NCBI RefSeq assembly: GCF_032854445.1
Contig: NC_088299.1
Location: 15,431,608-15,495,607, forward strand
Direction: 5' to 3'
Origin: Liolophura sinensis
Lineage: Eukaryota > Mollusca > Polyplacophora > Chitonida > Chitonidae
DNA: 64,000 nucleotides
Made by a program: the position numbers and the translations under genes. The notes beneath the pieces were generated by a model. The model saw nothing but the letters and a program-made list of their open reading frames with translations, did no database searches and was not told the DNA's origin. Shown here piece after piece: positions 11,201 through 25,400 of the stretch (position 1 is the stretch's first letter; each line of letters opens with the position of its first letter).

Positions 11201-14200
11201 TATGATGAGAATGACCATAAAATTGACTTGACACTAAAGAGTTATGCGACGGTTGGCCTATACAACCCTATGTATGGCCTGAAAGACTATAGATATTTTT
11301 TTTATTAATATATACTTCTCACTAAGCTATTGCAGTATGTTTGAAAACGAAATGTAGGCTGACGAAATCTAAGCATGAACCGGTAGCTGTCTTTTTGCGC
11401 TGATTTAACTTGATCTTACTCACTGCTATATTAGCACGCAATCATTAAGTAAGCAAATGAAATAAACACATAAAAATGCGTCCATCAACGCGGAAAATAA
11501 TACAGCTTCAGGCTTAGCATTAGGAGACTGTCCAGTAAAATAAGCACACGCGCACAAAATTTGCATCGGAATTTCCTTGTACCCAGCGTGCCTAAATAAC
11601 TGATTTAACGAGAAATGGGCACGTGATGAGCACATGCTGAGCATGTACCGATCATGTGCTGAGGAGCAGACAACTTGCACCACTACCTCGCCATGTCCTC
11701 TTGTCTTTATTCTTTACTAGCGTGTTTTTTACTTTGTACAAATATTTGCAATAAATCTTAGCGGCTAACGGTATTGTTCTCTTCTACGTAAGCTGAAAAC
11801 AAAGGAGACATTGCTGAATATACACACCTAATAAATACTGGACGTTTTGAATGTCTGTATTCAATACATCTGTTTTGTTGTAGAGCACTTTATGGTTAAG
11901 ACTGCGGTTTTCTTTGTCTTGAATCCATTCCTGTAAAGAAACCATGAAGGGAGTCTGATATTAGCCATGACAAGTATATTAAAGAACTGATTCACCAGTG
12001 CTACAGTAACTCACCGATCATACATTTAACATGAACAGGTATTAAACCGTAAATAACATAAATACAAAATTGATATGAAAGAATTCATTTGAAAATGACA
12101 AACTAAACACAAAAATAGATAATAATACCATTTCATAGAGAGAAACTGCTTCGTGAGCAGAACAAAACATGTACCAGGTTAATGATTTCTATCACATGCA
12201 TATGACAAACACATCTCAATCCTTTACCTAACGGCAAAATATACCTATCAACACAACATTACAGCCGGCCATAAGTGGGAAGGTCTGACAGGAACATCCG
12301 GATGGCTGTGGGTTTCCTCCCACCATAATCCTGGCCGTATAAGTGAAATATTCTTGAGTACGGCGTTAAACACCAATCAAATAAATAAATAAACAACATT
12401 ACAACATGTGTACCAACAGAATATTTACGTGTTTGTTTGTATTCTTTAAACCCGACAAGCAATGTATGCGAAGCAACAAATCCACACTATAAAAACAAAT
12501 GTCTCATAACTTAAATTATCTCGCTTTCCTCTTTAACACTCAACCTTGTTCCGCTTGATTTCCCCTCGCTCATCTTGTTCTGATGTACCATCATTACCTC
12601 ATCCTGTTCAGCTCTCCTCTCACTACCCCACCTTATTCAGATGTACCCTCAGTACCCCCACTCTATTCACCTCTCCCCTCACTACCACCCCCCACCTTAT
12701 TCAGCTGTAATCTCATTAATTCACCTTATTCAGATGTAACCTCATTACCCCACCTTATTCAGATGTACCCTCACTACCTCATCCTGTTCAGCTCTCCCAT
12801 CATTACCCCCTTATTCAGATGTACCTTCACTACCCCCCTAATTTAAATGTACCCTCACTACCCCCTTATTCAGATGTACCCTCATTACCTCATCCTGTTC
12901 AGCTCTCCCTCACGCCCCTCTTATTCAGATGTACCCTCACTACCCCCTTATTCAGATGTACCCTCACTACCCCCTTATTCAGATGTACCCTCATTACTCC
13001 CCTTATTCAGATGTACCCTCACTACCCCCTTATTCAGATGTACCCTCATTACTCCCCTTATTCAGATGTACCCTCACTACCCCACCTTATTCAGTTTTAC
13101 CCCACCCTAATCAACTCTCCCCTCACTACCCCACCCTGTTCAGTTGTACCCTCACTACACCACCTCATTCAGTTTTAACCTCACTACCCCACCCTAATCA
13201 ACTCTCCCCTCACTACCCCACCCTGTTCAGATGTACCCTCACTAATCCACCTTATTCAGCTGTACTCTCACGTTGATGATCAGCTTCCTCCTCCTTTCCC
13301 AAACTACCTCACGTTGATCAGCTTTCTCTAAAGTTCCCAAATTACTGCACGTTGATCAGATCCTTCTGGTTTCTCCTTAGTAACCCACTTCTTTTCTGGC
13401 TTTCCCCTTACTAATTCACCTTGATCTTATCTATCTGGCTTTCCTCTTACTAACCCACCTTGATCATATTCACCTGGTTTTCCCCTTATTACTACACATT
13501 GATCATTACCTCTTTGCCTTCCCTTTACCTTTATTAGATTCCTTCCGTCCCTTCTATTCTTATCCTGGTCATTCGTCCCCGTTACTGGATCCGGTTCCGT
13601 CAGTGGGATGAACGTTCGCCTTCCACCTCCGAGTATAACCTGAGAAAAAGAGTTTGTAATGTTTATCAAATGTTACCAAAACAAAAACGTTTATCAGATG
13701 TTAACAAAACGGAAATTCGGATTTCTCGTGTAAGCTGAAGACACAGAAGAAAAACACAAATATGTTTTGAAAATAACCTGTACAGTTACTTAAGATCATA
13801 TTCCAGAGTGAAAGAAACCTGATCTTTCATTTTGTATTACAGGAACAAAACAACATTTTTGCTTGAACAGATTCAATCATATACCTTGATCTAAATCGTT
13901 TATTTAATTCGCATGCTGCATAAATTTTATTTAAGACACGAGATATAATCTTAACAGGAAAATACATCTGGTTGGGCAAACTCAGGCCAGCTTGCCGGGT
14001 TTACATCTATCATAGGTACCTGCATGGGTTCTAGATACACTCTAATACTTATGTGGTAAATTCAGCAAGTGAGATATTAGAATAGATCATGTTATGGACA
14101 ACATAGTAGTAATAACAGCATATTTTGTTAGAATAAGCCTGTCACGTATACCAAAATACTTTGTAACAATAATCTACTCAGTCTTCACACAGAAAACATA

Positions 14201-15930
14201 GTACTTTGTCAGTATAAAAAATTGGTTTTTGGAGATTGTTTATTGCCATGACTAAGGCCATGTTTTACGAGGCCTATATTGACCTCAAAAACAATGTATG
14301 TTCACCGTGTACAACCAAATTGTCCACCTATCACGTATTCGTTGTTTCGAGTAACAATACATCGTTCACGAACTCTCTCTGATCCTTGGGATGTGCGTGG
14401 ACAATATTTAAACCAATATATACACGTAATACTTTAGACGATAATACATTCAACACTAGCAAGTTTATATATCCAAATGTCTCAGATCGAGTAAACAAGT
14501 GGGGTGTGATTTAACATGTTTTGTGCAATGATGTTAAATTTTATTACCCCAAACTCTCATAACTGTTCTCATAACTGTTCGAACCAAACCATTTCACGGT
14601 GGTATCTGAACAACACAGTACGGCACGTATGCTTGGGTGAGTAAGCGAGCGCTTGGGGTTTAACGCCGTACTTAACAATTTTTCAGTCATAAGGAGTCTT
14701 TAGAGTGTATGTAATGTGCCTCCTTGTTACAGGACGGATTTCCACCGCTCTTTTATCTGGTGCTGCTTAACTGAGACGACTTACCAAAGTCAAGTAAGCC
14801 GCCCCGCCAGAGGCCTTATACTGACACGGGTCAAACAGTCGTTGCACTCTCACTTCAATGCTGAACGCCAAGTTCACGTGCGCTTATAATTCAAAGTACA
14901 ATGAGTTTAGAGTAATAAACTTGTCTCCACAGAACATAGTTCTAATATAAGGCTTTGATAATCGGGGGTAATAAGTAAACAGATCTCCATGTACCAATAT
15001 TTAATGGTGGTGTAGGCCTATATAAAGCATATTGGGAAAGGTGAGGTACATGAAAGACGCTTTCAGAGCCTTTTTCATCGTGCCCCAGTCTACACAAAGC
15101 AAAACCCAAATAGCCGGTTTGCGCCTCTTGGAGTCGACTGATAGTAAAATGATACCACTTAAGGTAGCCACCCGACCGGACCAAAATGCTTGCCATCTGA
15201 TATACAAACATTTTGTGAGTGCTACCGCACATGTTGATAGATGGCACCCATATCAAGATCACCTGAATCAGTCTGCATAGGCCTGAAGGTATCATTTTCA
15301 CTAGGTAACAGACTTAATCATCTTAAGCTTCTGTCTTGCTCAAGCTGATCAGTGTGTAACGCCGTGCTCTAAAATATTTCACTTATACGACAGCGGCCAG
15401 CATTATGGTGGGTAGAGCCCGGGTAAACCCACGACCATCCGCAGGTTGCTTTAAGATCCTCCCACTTACGGCCGGACTGCAACAAAGTCTTGAGTATGCT
15501 ATTAATCACCAATCAAATAAAAATATATTATTCAGTAATCACCTGGGCACATTCTAAAACTTGATAATATTTGTTATTGTCAGTGAATACCTGTATATCT
15601 TTGTTATCTGATATCAGCTGATCGGTGATATCCTTACACCCTCCCTGCACACCGTCCATGTCCGCATCTCCCTCCCAGTCTCTCTCCGAGCTGTGGGCGT
15701 AGGAAGCCGCCGGGGTGGCGTGGGACAGTCGGGTATTGGTCACAATACCCACTGATTTGCCTGAAATTTAAAAATGTTATACTTAGTTTGGGTTCTTAAT
15801 AGGTGTTTATAACGCAGTTTCTCTTATGCAACATAGTTTGGTTTGGAAACCGTAGGGCTGGGAAGGAAACCACTGCAGGTAAATGAATGAATGTATGCAT
15901 GTATGTATTATTTTATGTACAATGTATGCG

Positions 15931-15967
<37 letters not shown>

Positions 15968-16025
15968 GTGTGCGTGTGTGTGGTGTGTATGTGCGGGTGT
16001 GTGTATGCATGTATGTATGTATATG

Positions 16026-16059
<34 letters not shown>

Positions 16060-16456
16060 TATATGCGGGAAGGTTCGTGTGTGCGTGCGGGTGTGTGGCT
16101 GGTCCATCGGTGTAAAAAGGGATGGTAGTTTACTAAAGGGCTGGATGGGTGCATGGTTTTCCTGGTTGGGTACAACTGATAATTGAATACATACAGTAAG
16201 CAGACATATGAGTTTCTCAAAAACGCCTGTCCTAAAGGCACGTTCCAGTTTATTAAATATCCAACCTTCCTTGAGCGACCATTTCAGTATGGAGTCCACT
16301 TCTTTCCCCTTCTGTTGGGCGCAGTTCGTTCTGCTGGCCCTGTAATCCACACCGACCGTTCCTGCATTAGCCTTTATTCCGCACAGGAAGGCGGTGGCCG
16401 TCCCAGCAGAGTCCGACGTCTGACGATCCACATTGTATGTCTACAACGATTACTGT

Positions 16457-16487
<31 letters not shown>

Positions 16488-19400
16488 GCTGGTGTTAAAC
16501 ACAGATGTTTTCTTTTTCAACTATACGACAGTTGTCATATAATTACGGGTGGATGAAACTGAAGTATTCAAAGTAAATAATGCCTGACAAGTACCTGACA
16601 ACTCCCTGCTTTCAGGTCGCAGCCTGAACAGAAAGATCTGGACTTAGGCCTGCAGCTTCATTTGATCACGGTTAAAATGTGAGCCATTTTGACAAGTTCC
16701 TATATGAAAAAAAGCCATTCTGACAAATTCCTGTCTTACAACAAGCCATTCTGGCAAGTTCCCACAAGTTCTGACAAGGCCAGATACTGAAAGGAATCGC
16801 CAACTTAATTTCTTCACTAATGAAAAAAAGACAACATAAAATAAAGCTATTCTCAATAAGCAACTACCGGAACGGTTTACAAATTACCTTCACTTTTTAC
16901 ATTTACAAAAGACTTTTCTTGAACAGAATTATTAATAAATGTATTTAAATACTTTAATTTTGAGTTCAGCCTGTTAGTGATAGTAAAAATATATGATAGT
17001 CGACAAATGGTCGCACGTAATCGGCGAAACTCGGCCTCAATTTACATAATGCTGGCCACCGTCGTATAAGTAAAATATTCCTCAGTACCGCGTAAAACAC
17101 CATTCAAATAAATAAACAAAATAAGTCAATTTACAAAATGCACTTTACAAGAATTTCCCGATGATAGATATGGTCAGTGTGACATCACCGACGCCCACAA
17201 TATGGGAAGGGTCCATAAATACCATGTGATAATTTCAACATTTAAATACATTTAGTTTTCTGTTTCTAAAACGACTTTTTATTCGTACATGTTGATAGAT
17301 GGCACTGATATCAAGGTCACTCGAATCAATCTGCACTGGCGTGTGTGCATCATAATCAATCAGTAAGAAACATTTGTAAACTTATTCTACTTAAGCCTTT
17401 TTCCCGCCCAAGTTGATTAGCCTGTAGAAATGAGATGCAACAGTTTGCATTCAGCTCTCACTGAACTCATCACCGACCTTTATCAGAGCACTGTGGGGAA
17501 ACTTGTCGAAGGTTAAGTCTTCCTCCTCACCGGACATGCCCTTCAACTGCCCCTTGAGAATCCGCCCAGCGGTCACTGACGGCAGGCCCATTCCGTCACC
17601 CAGGAAAAATATGACGTTCTTAGCCACGTTCGTATTGGCACGCATATTTACAGCGGCTTTTAACCGTCTTTGTGCCCCTTCATTCCAGTACTGGGCATCT
17701 GAAAGTGAAATGTCAAAACAACTGATTTGACTGAATTACATTATTTTGTCAGTGCTTAACTAGATAATCATAAATGCCTTAATCAGACGTTCATGCTTGC
17801 TTTAAACTAATGTTAATGCTTGATTTAATCAAATGTTCATACTTGCTTTAACCATATGTTCAAGTTTACTTTAAGCTAATGTTCATGCTTACTTTAACTA
17901 AGTGCTCATCCTTGCTTTATCCAAATGTTTATGCTTGCCTTAACCAAATGTTTATTTTTACTTTAGCCAAATGTTCATGCTTGCCTTAACAAAATGTTCA
18001 TCCATGTTTTAGCCAAATGTTCATGCTTGCTTTAACCAAATGTTCATCCATGTTTTAGCCAAATGTTCATGCTTGCTTTAACCAAATGTTTATCCTTGCT
18101 TGCTTTAACAAAATGTTTATGCTTGCTTTAAGCAAGGAGCCATCCATGATTTAGTCAAATGTTCATGCACACCGTGTTTGTTCCAAACGGTAAAATAACT
18201 TATTCTCAAATATGACTGAAGAAAACGCGTAATTTTCCAAAAGTGCACTACACTTCAGAGTATAATAGTTCAGATAAAAATTCAGGAGGTTTAGCATGCA
18301 AATTAACAGCCTGTGGCCCTCTTGAAAATGACGTAATTTTGGCCACTTTCACAGATTTAGATAAAACACTGATGTGTACCGGTTGGTATATTCCTTGTCT
18401 AGCACAGATAGTTTTCAACTAACGACCAAGACCTGTCAAAATTGTTTTATTTATTTACCACGAGAGCTTCGTTTATGTATTATAAGTAGATGAATTCCTC
18501 ATCCACGAAGTAAGTTTAACCCATCGCAGCTTACTCATACACGACAAGGAAACTCTCCATTGAAGGAAAGGTATTTATTTTCCATTTCTGTTGCACTTTT
18601 CTGTCAAGTCGCCAAACTGGTTGCCCTGTGGTCCACACTGATACGTTAGCGTGTGGTATAACACGGGGTCGGAGGCACAAAGTGTCAGTGTAAACTCAAT
18701 CCGGTGTTAATCTAGACCCTATATAAGAAACAACTTATCCATGAAAGAAACGATTTGCTATAGTAGGTCAGTAACTATTCTTGACATTTTGAATTGATAT
18801 TTATTCAGTAAAGCACCATAAATGACCGAGTACTTCAAAAGTCTGCAGGTCAGCTTGTATAACATGAAACTAAATTTTGCTATTAGCTACATTCAACTAG
18901 TCACAGTCATACCCTCTTCAACGGAAGGAGCAATTTTTTCCATGAAGCTCTGAATGACTACCCCTAAAGGGTTACACTATATTTTATACATGCACATGTA
19001 CACAGTACATAGATATTGCCTGACTATTTATTCCCCACGTACGGAATATTTCGCTTATACAACGGCACCACATTTATGGATGAAAGAAACCAAACTCCAG
19101 GAGTAAATCAGAGTCCAAATGGGGAACGGGTGATGCGGAGATGGTAGAAGAGGGGTAGAGAGTAGTTTGGTATAAACAGGGGCGGAGAAGACGTCAGGAA
19201 CTGGAAGATGGAGATCGGAATGGTTGTAAGAGGGATGGGAAGGAGGTCGGGGTGGTTGCAAGAGGGATAGGAAGGAGTTCGGGCTGGTTGTAAGAGGGAT
19301 GGGAAGGAGGTCAGAGTGGTTACAAGAGGGATAGAGAGGTCAGGCTGGTTGTAAGATGGATAGGAAGAAGTCCGGGTGGTTGTAAGAGGGTTGGGAAGGA

Positions 19401-22400
19401 GGTCAGGGGAGTTGTAAGAGGAATGGGAAGGAGGTTGGGGTGGGTGTAAGGGGGATGGGAATGAGGTCAGGGTGGTTGTGATGGGAAGTTCTGGGTGGGT
19501 GTAACAGGGATGGGGAGGAGGTAGGGGTGGTCGTAAGTTTGATAGGGAGAAGGTCGCGAAGGTGGTCATGGTGGTTGTAAGACGGATGGGGAGGAGGTCA
19601 GGGTGGTTGTAAGATGGAATGGAAGAAGGTCGGGGTGGTTATAAGATGGAATGGAAGAAGATCGGGGTGGTTGTAAGAGGGATGTGAAGGAGGTCAGGTT
19701 GTAAGTGCGATGGGATGGAGTTCGGCCTGGTTGTAAGAGAATAGGAAAGAAGGTCGGGGTGGCTGTAAGGGGTATGGGAAGAAAGTTGGGGTGGTTGTAA
19801 GAGGTATGGGAAGAAAGTTGGGGTGGTTATAAAAAGAATGGAAAGGATATCACGGGGTTGTAAGATGGATGGGAAGGAGGTCAGGGTGGTTGTAAGATGG
19901 ATGGGGAGGAGGTCGGGGTGGTTGTAAGTGCGATGGGATGGAGTTCGGCCTGGTTGTAAGAGGATAGGAAAGAAGGTCGGGGTGGCTGTAAGAGGTATGG
20001 GAAGAAAGTTGGGGTGGCTGTAAGAGGTATGGGAAGAAAGTTGGGGTGGTTGTAAGAGGTATGGGAAGAAAGCTGGGGTGGTTGTAAAAAGGATGGAAAG
20101 GAGGTCAGGGGTTTGTAAGAGGTATGTGAAGGAGGTTGGGGTGGGTGTAAGGGGGATGGGAATGAGGTCAGGGTGGTTGTGATGGGAAGTTCTGGGTGGG
20201 TGTAACAGGGATGGGGAGGAGGTAGGGGTGGTCGTAAGTTTGATAGGGAGAAGGTCGCGAAGGTGGTCATGGTGGTTGTAAGACGGATGGGGAGGAGGTC
20301 AGGGTGGTTGTAAGAAGGTCGGGGTGGTTGGGAGAGGGGTGAGCAGGAGTTCGGCCTGGTTGTACGAGGAATGGGGAGGAGGTCGGGGGGTTGTAAGAGG
20401 GATAGAGAGGAGGTTGGGGTGGTTGTAAGATGGATAGGAAGAAGGTCGGGGTGGTTTTAAAAGGTATGGGAAGGAGGTCAGGGGGATGTAAGAAGAATAG
20501 GAGGGAGTTTGGGGTGGTTGTAAGAGGAGTTGGAAATAGGTCGGTGTGGCACAAAGAGGATAGGAGGTCTGTAGGAGGTGGACAGCGGAGGTGTGCAGAT
20601 TGGATTTCCAGGAGGAGGTGAGTAAAGGCGGAAAGGAGACTACGGTTTTCATCTACATTTGACAGTGTACAAACGCATGTGAGTGAGCAACTCTGTCCCC
20701 TCTTACAATCAGCCATTCACTATGACAACGTCAGATGAAAGAATACTCAACTCATGCTTGACAACTCGTTTAAAGACTCTAGAAAAGATAAAGTAAATTC
20801 TATTACCTTCCTAAAGCCCTTTAAATACAAACTATGATCTATTCTTCGTGACCTGAGGAAAATTCGCTCAACTGCGTTCATGTCTCACGTGTATATATAT
20901 ACAAGAGCTATTTGACCTATATAACCGCTCAGATCTATTTCTGTGCGAATATGTGCAGTATCATGCTAGACACTGTAAAAATACTCCCTAAACCCGGCGT
21001 GAGTTAATTAATCTCCATAAACGGAAGAATATGCACACCGCAAGTAGTCACTATTGCAGTGTGGCCTAGAGAGCCGGGGAGAGGGGGGGGGGGGGGGGTT
21101 GGATTATGTCGGCCCTTGCACCCGGACCAGTGAAGGAAGGGGTGTATAAATAAATATAAATCACATTTTAAAAAAGACACAACACGTATTAATGAAATGC
21201 CCGTCGGACTTTCTTGGTATTTATCAGAATCGACTGTTACAACATTTTGTTTAGATATATAATCACACTGCTATTTCAATGGTCACAGATATTTTAATAA
21301 CGATAAAAGCGTTACTGAAATTTGTTATCTGAAAGTTTTGTGATTTGGATCATTGTGCGATGTAACCCAACATAGATCTCAGTAAAAATCATGTATATGC
21401 CTACATCTTGAAGGCTCCCTAAACTTTTATATGTCAAAATTGATCCACCAACATAACTTAGTACATTGCCCGCTTTATGTCATTGCATGTTCTCAGCATA
21501 ACAATACAACAAGCAAACAAATATTTTACGAACAGATCCAAGAATGCATGTTGTCTAGCACAAAGCACATTAGGATATCTAGTTTAGTCTGTATCATGCC
21601 GAATAAAATTTTTTGCTTTTTTTTTGACTGAAGAAAATGTGATGAAGAATTCAAATAAATGGATAAATTCTACCATATACTCTTTGCTATACCCACACAT
21701 TCAGATATCGGTAGAATTGGCAGAAAAGCGGTTAAGCCTTTTAAAAGCGCTGTTCACCCACGTAATAATTTCTAGTATTTATTTATTTATTTGATTGGTG
21801 TTTTACGCCGTACTCAGGAATATTTCACTTATACGACGGCGGCCAGCATTATGGTGGGAGGAAAGCGGGCAGAGCCCGGGGAAAACCCACGACCATCCAC
21901 AGGTTCCTGTCAGACCTTCCCACTTACGATAATTCCTAATAAATGCAATTATTTCGATCGCAAATGGCGATAAGTCACGTTATAGAAAACTGCTTATTCT
22001 GTAAAACCGCAAAATTACTGGAAATATAAGCCTGATTATGTATTGTCATACAGACAACTAAAAACTATGCGTAAAAATAATTTCACTTATTTTTTCACAT
22101 TTTTTAAAGAGTGTATGAAGGCATTTAGATATTTAAAAACTCTGGTGGGCTCTATGAGCCATATTGATGGTATCTAGAAACTCTGAGGTCACATCACCTT
22201 TTTTCCAGATGTTCACCATAAGGAAAGAATTTTTAAGAACATTATTTCCGTAATATTTTACTCTTGGGTAAAAAGGGTTTTTCAAAGATTCAGTGTCGTG
22301 ATTGAAAAATGTTCCTGTAACGTCATAGTTCATAACCTTTGATGATATGGTCCATAAAGCCCACCTCAGAATTCGCATAAGTGAAATATTCTTCAGTATG

Positions 22401-25400
22401 GCGTAAAACACCAATGACATAAATAAATATTAAGATATTAATACTTTATTATTTAATCTGGTCTTGCAGTGGAACTGTAGGCTTGGTGCCCACTTACTGT
22501 TTTAATCCACCGCAACGCTGCATATCAGGACCAGTCATGTACGTTATTGTTAGAATTGTATGTCTGTAAACCTTGTTAAAACTTGTTTGTTACTATGCTG
22601 TATGTTTTTGTATAAAAATGTACTGTCACTTGTCAAGTAAACCCAGAGCCCCGGAACCACCGACTCTACGATACAATTGTGCCATAGCTGAAGTTACACC
22701 AGCTAGTGTGAATCTGATTACAATTTGTGACCGGCATCACAATACATTGCCTGCGTTCATACATATCGGGTTAAGGGACATAATATAGTGTTTTTCAAAA
22801 CAATAAACACACAAAATATCTGTTTAAAGTATAAAGACATTTGCCTTGTTGTTATGGACACGACATAGGCAGAACGAGTACAGCCTTGCACCAATAATAG
22901 TTACTTTGCGAAGCATTACTCATGCTTTTGACAGGTGTCTCCCTGTATTAATGTACACCCTCCCAAGTGTGTCGCGTACATAATCTTCATTAGATGAATG
23001 ATACGATACAGTTGATGTTGTCGGTTTGCTTGGTTGCCAAAACACACATATCCTCATTTCATGGATCACCTGCGATTCTGATAGCAAATGGCCTATCAGT
23101 TTGCCTCTGTTTGGGTTTTGTTCTGTTTATGAAAAGCCTAAAGAAAAGCAACCTATACACACATGTAATTTATTACATGTACTCAAAATATTGTATTGTC
23201 AGTTAAATACTGACAATATACAGTGTATGTGAAGTTGTACATTGGTATTCTAAGGTAGTCAGAGGGCAAGTGTCCTCTGGTTAAGTCTTTTATTACATTT
23301 TTATCCAAGTAACATACTGACTAACTTCATAAGATCTTTAATCTCCCACGCGCTTTACCCGGCATTAGATTTTTATGTTACATTCTGTACATGATTATTA
23401 ACGATTTGAAATTGTAATCCATTTGTAAACAGACCCACCTTTTGGATTTGCTGCTGAAAGTTTTAAATCAAGGCTTTACTTTCAAACGCCTTCACTGAAA
23501 CTTTCTTAAATTTCGTCAAACATGCCAGCCATTATCAAATATCAAATAATCTTAGTGTGGAAGATCTAAGGTGCTGTGCTTTCTAAGTGTGTATCTAATT
23601 TCGCTAAACCCGGGGCTAGGGGCTGCATAAACAGCGCAGTTTTGATACCACCTCTTTCTATATATTCATTTATTTATTTATTTGAATGATGATGTACGCC
23701 GTACAATATTTCACTTATATGACGGCGGCCAGCATTATGGTGGCGGAAACCGGGCAGAACCCGGGGGAACCCACGACCATCGGCAGGTTGCTGTCTATAT
23801 ATGAACAGTTACAATAAAAACATGATGTGGAACGTGAGGAGAAGCTTGTGTTCTGCTTGGGCTATGGCAGTCAGGATGAAAAGGGTCAGAACGTGTGGAA
23901 CGCGACAATAAAGGTAGTGGCCTGTCGGAGCTATGGGTGTAAGAAAGACATGGGTCAGAAAGTGTGGGACGTGACGAGAATGTTGTGGGCAGCTGGAGCA
24001 ATGGGTGTGAGGAAGGCATGGATCAGAAGGTGTGGAACGTGAGGAAAGGCATGGATCAGAAGGTGTGGAACGTGAGGAGAAGGTTGTGGCCTGCCAGAGT
24101 AATGAGTGTGAGAAAGGCATGGGTCAGAAGGTGTTTAACATGACGAGAAGTGGCCTGCTGGAGCTATGGTTGTGAGAAAGGCAGGGGTCTGAAGGTGTGG
24201 AACTTGACGAGAAGGTAGTTGCCTGTCCGGTGTAAGGAAGGCATGGGTCAGAAAGTGTGGAACGTGACGAGCAGTTTATGGACTGTTGGAGCAATGAGTG
24301 TGGAGGAGGCAAGGGTCAGAAGGTGAGGAACGTGAGGAGAGGGCTGTGGCCTGTTGGAGCTATGGGTGTGAGGAAGGCAAGGGTCGGAAGGTGTGGAACG
24401 TGAGGAGAGGGTTGTGAACTCGCGGAGAAATACCGAACAGGATAGTTAACAGGTAAAACGGAGAAGTAGCACCTATGGTCATGATACAGAAGACGGACAG
24501 TTTGGAGCATCAGTTAAAAGCTATTCTTAAGCGACTGTTTACGACATCTTTGGAAGATGGTTTAATGTAGATTAGCTGATTAAGCCAATGAAATGCTGGT
24601 TCACCGTGGGAGTATTTTTGATTATTTACTAGATGCGGTTCGGTTGTGATTTGATCACTCTTATTTATCTACCAGTGCTAGGACTTGCATTGATTTAGAG
24701 GCAAAGGAAAAACTACCGATTAGTATGGTTAAGATGAAAGACACTCTGTCCATGAAAATATCTTTTATGATTTTTTTCTTTTTTCCGCCTAGTAATATGC
24801 ATTTGAAAATTTAGATTCTATGGTGGCCTCTTCTACCCATCTTTGAACCAGTGATCTCACAGTTTTTGTCCCTCACACGCACTCAGACTGCTCGATTTCA
24901 TCACTCAAAATACAGTATAGATCTATGACTGCATTCGCCGAATGTACTGACGAACTATTTTAAGCCAAAAATATGGACGTCACGCCATTGATACCCACTG
25001 GGTCACTACAGACCACTGAAAAATCTCGTCTTAAAACCGTTTCACTTGGTTGGGAAAATTTTTTTAAAAATCGAACTATATTTATGGCCAGTATTTAATG
25101 AACTGTAATCCGATATATTCTTGATTTTAGTGCTTTTTTTGCCTTTAAGATTAATTCTTGGCATCATCCAACAAAATAAAATAAAGATTGTGTTATTTGC
25201 CTTGATTCACATATGATCAGAGCATATTTGTTTGTGTCATTCTTCCAGTTGAATAGAACAATGAATTCTTCGGTCAAATTGGAGATATCAAATCTTTTTG
25301 ATTGGTCAAATTTTTGACACCTTATCTTTAAAAATAGACCCGTTTGTGACAAGCTAACAAGGGATATTCGTTCAACAGGAGCGTTTGGCATAGCTATTAC

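Noticed and set aside
12583..13276. Overlapping proline-rich plus-strand frames
   Set aside because: Translations of the 27-bp array, present in several frames at once.
15807..16241. 144-codon minus-strand frame and its forward counterparts rich in H/T or C/V
   Set aside because: Translations of the (TG)n and (TATG)n microsatellites in intron 3.
19108..20716. Several proline/serine-rich minus-strand frames of 117-153 codons
   Set aside because: Translations of the 32-bp minisatellite; identical peptides reappear because the array is internally duplicated.
25164..25391. 75-codon minus-strand frame as an additional phosphatase exon or nested gene
   Set aside because: Exons 1 and 2 already join in frame to give a normal-length protein, and the peptide matches no family I recognise.
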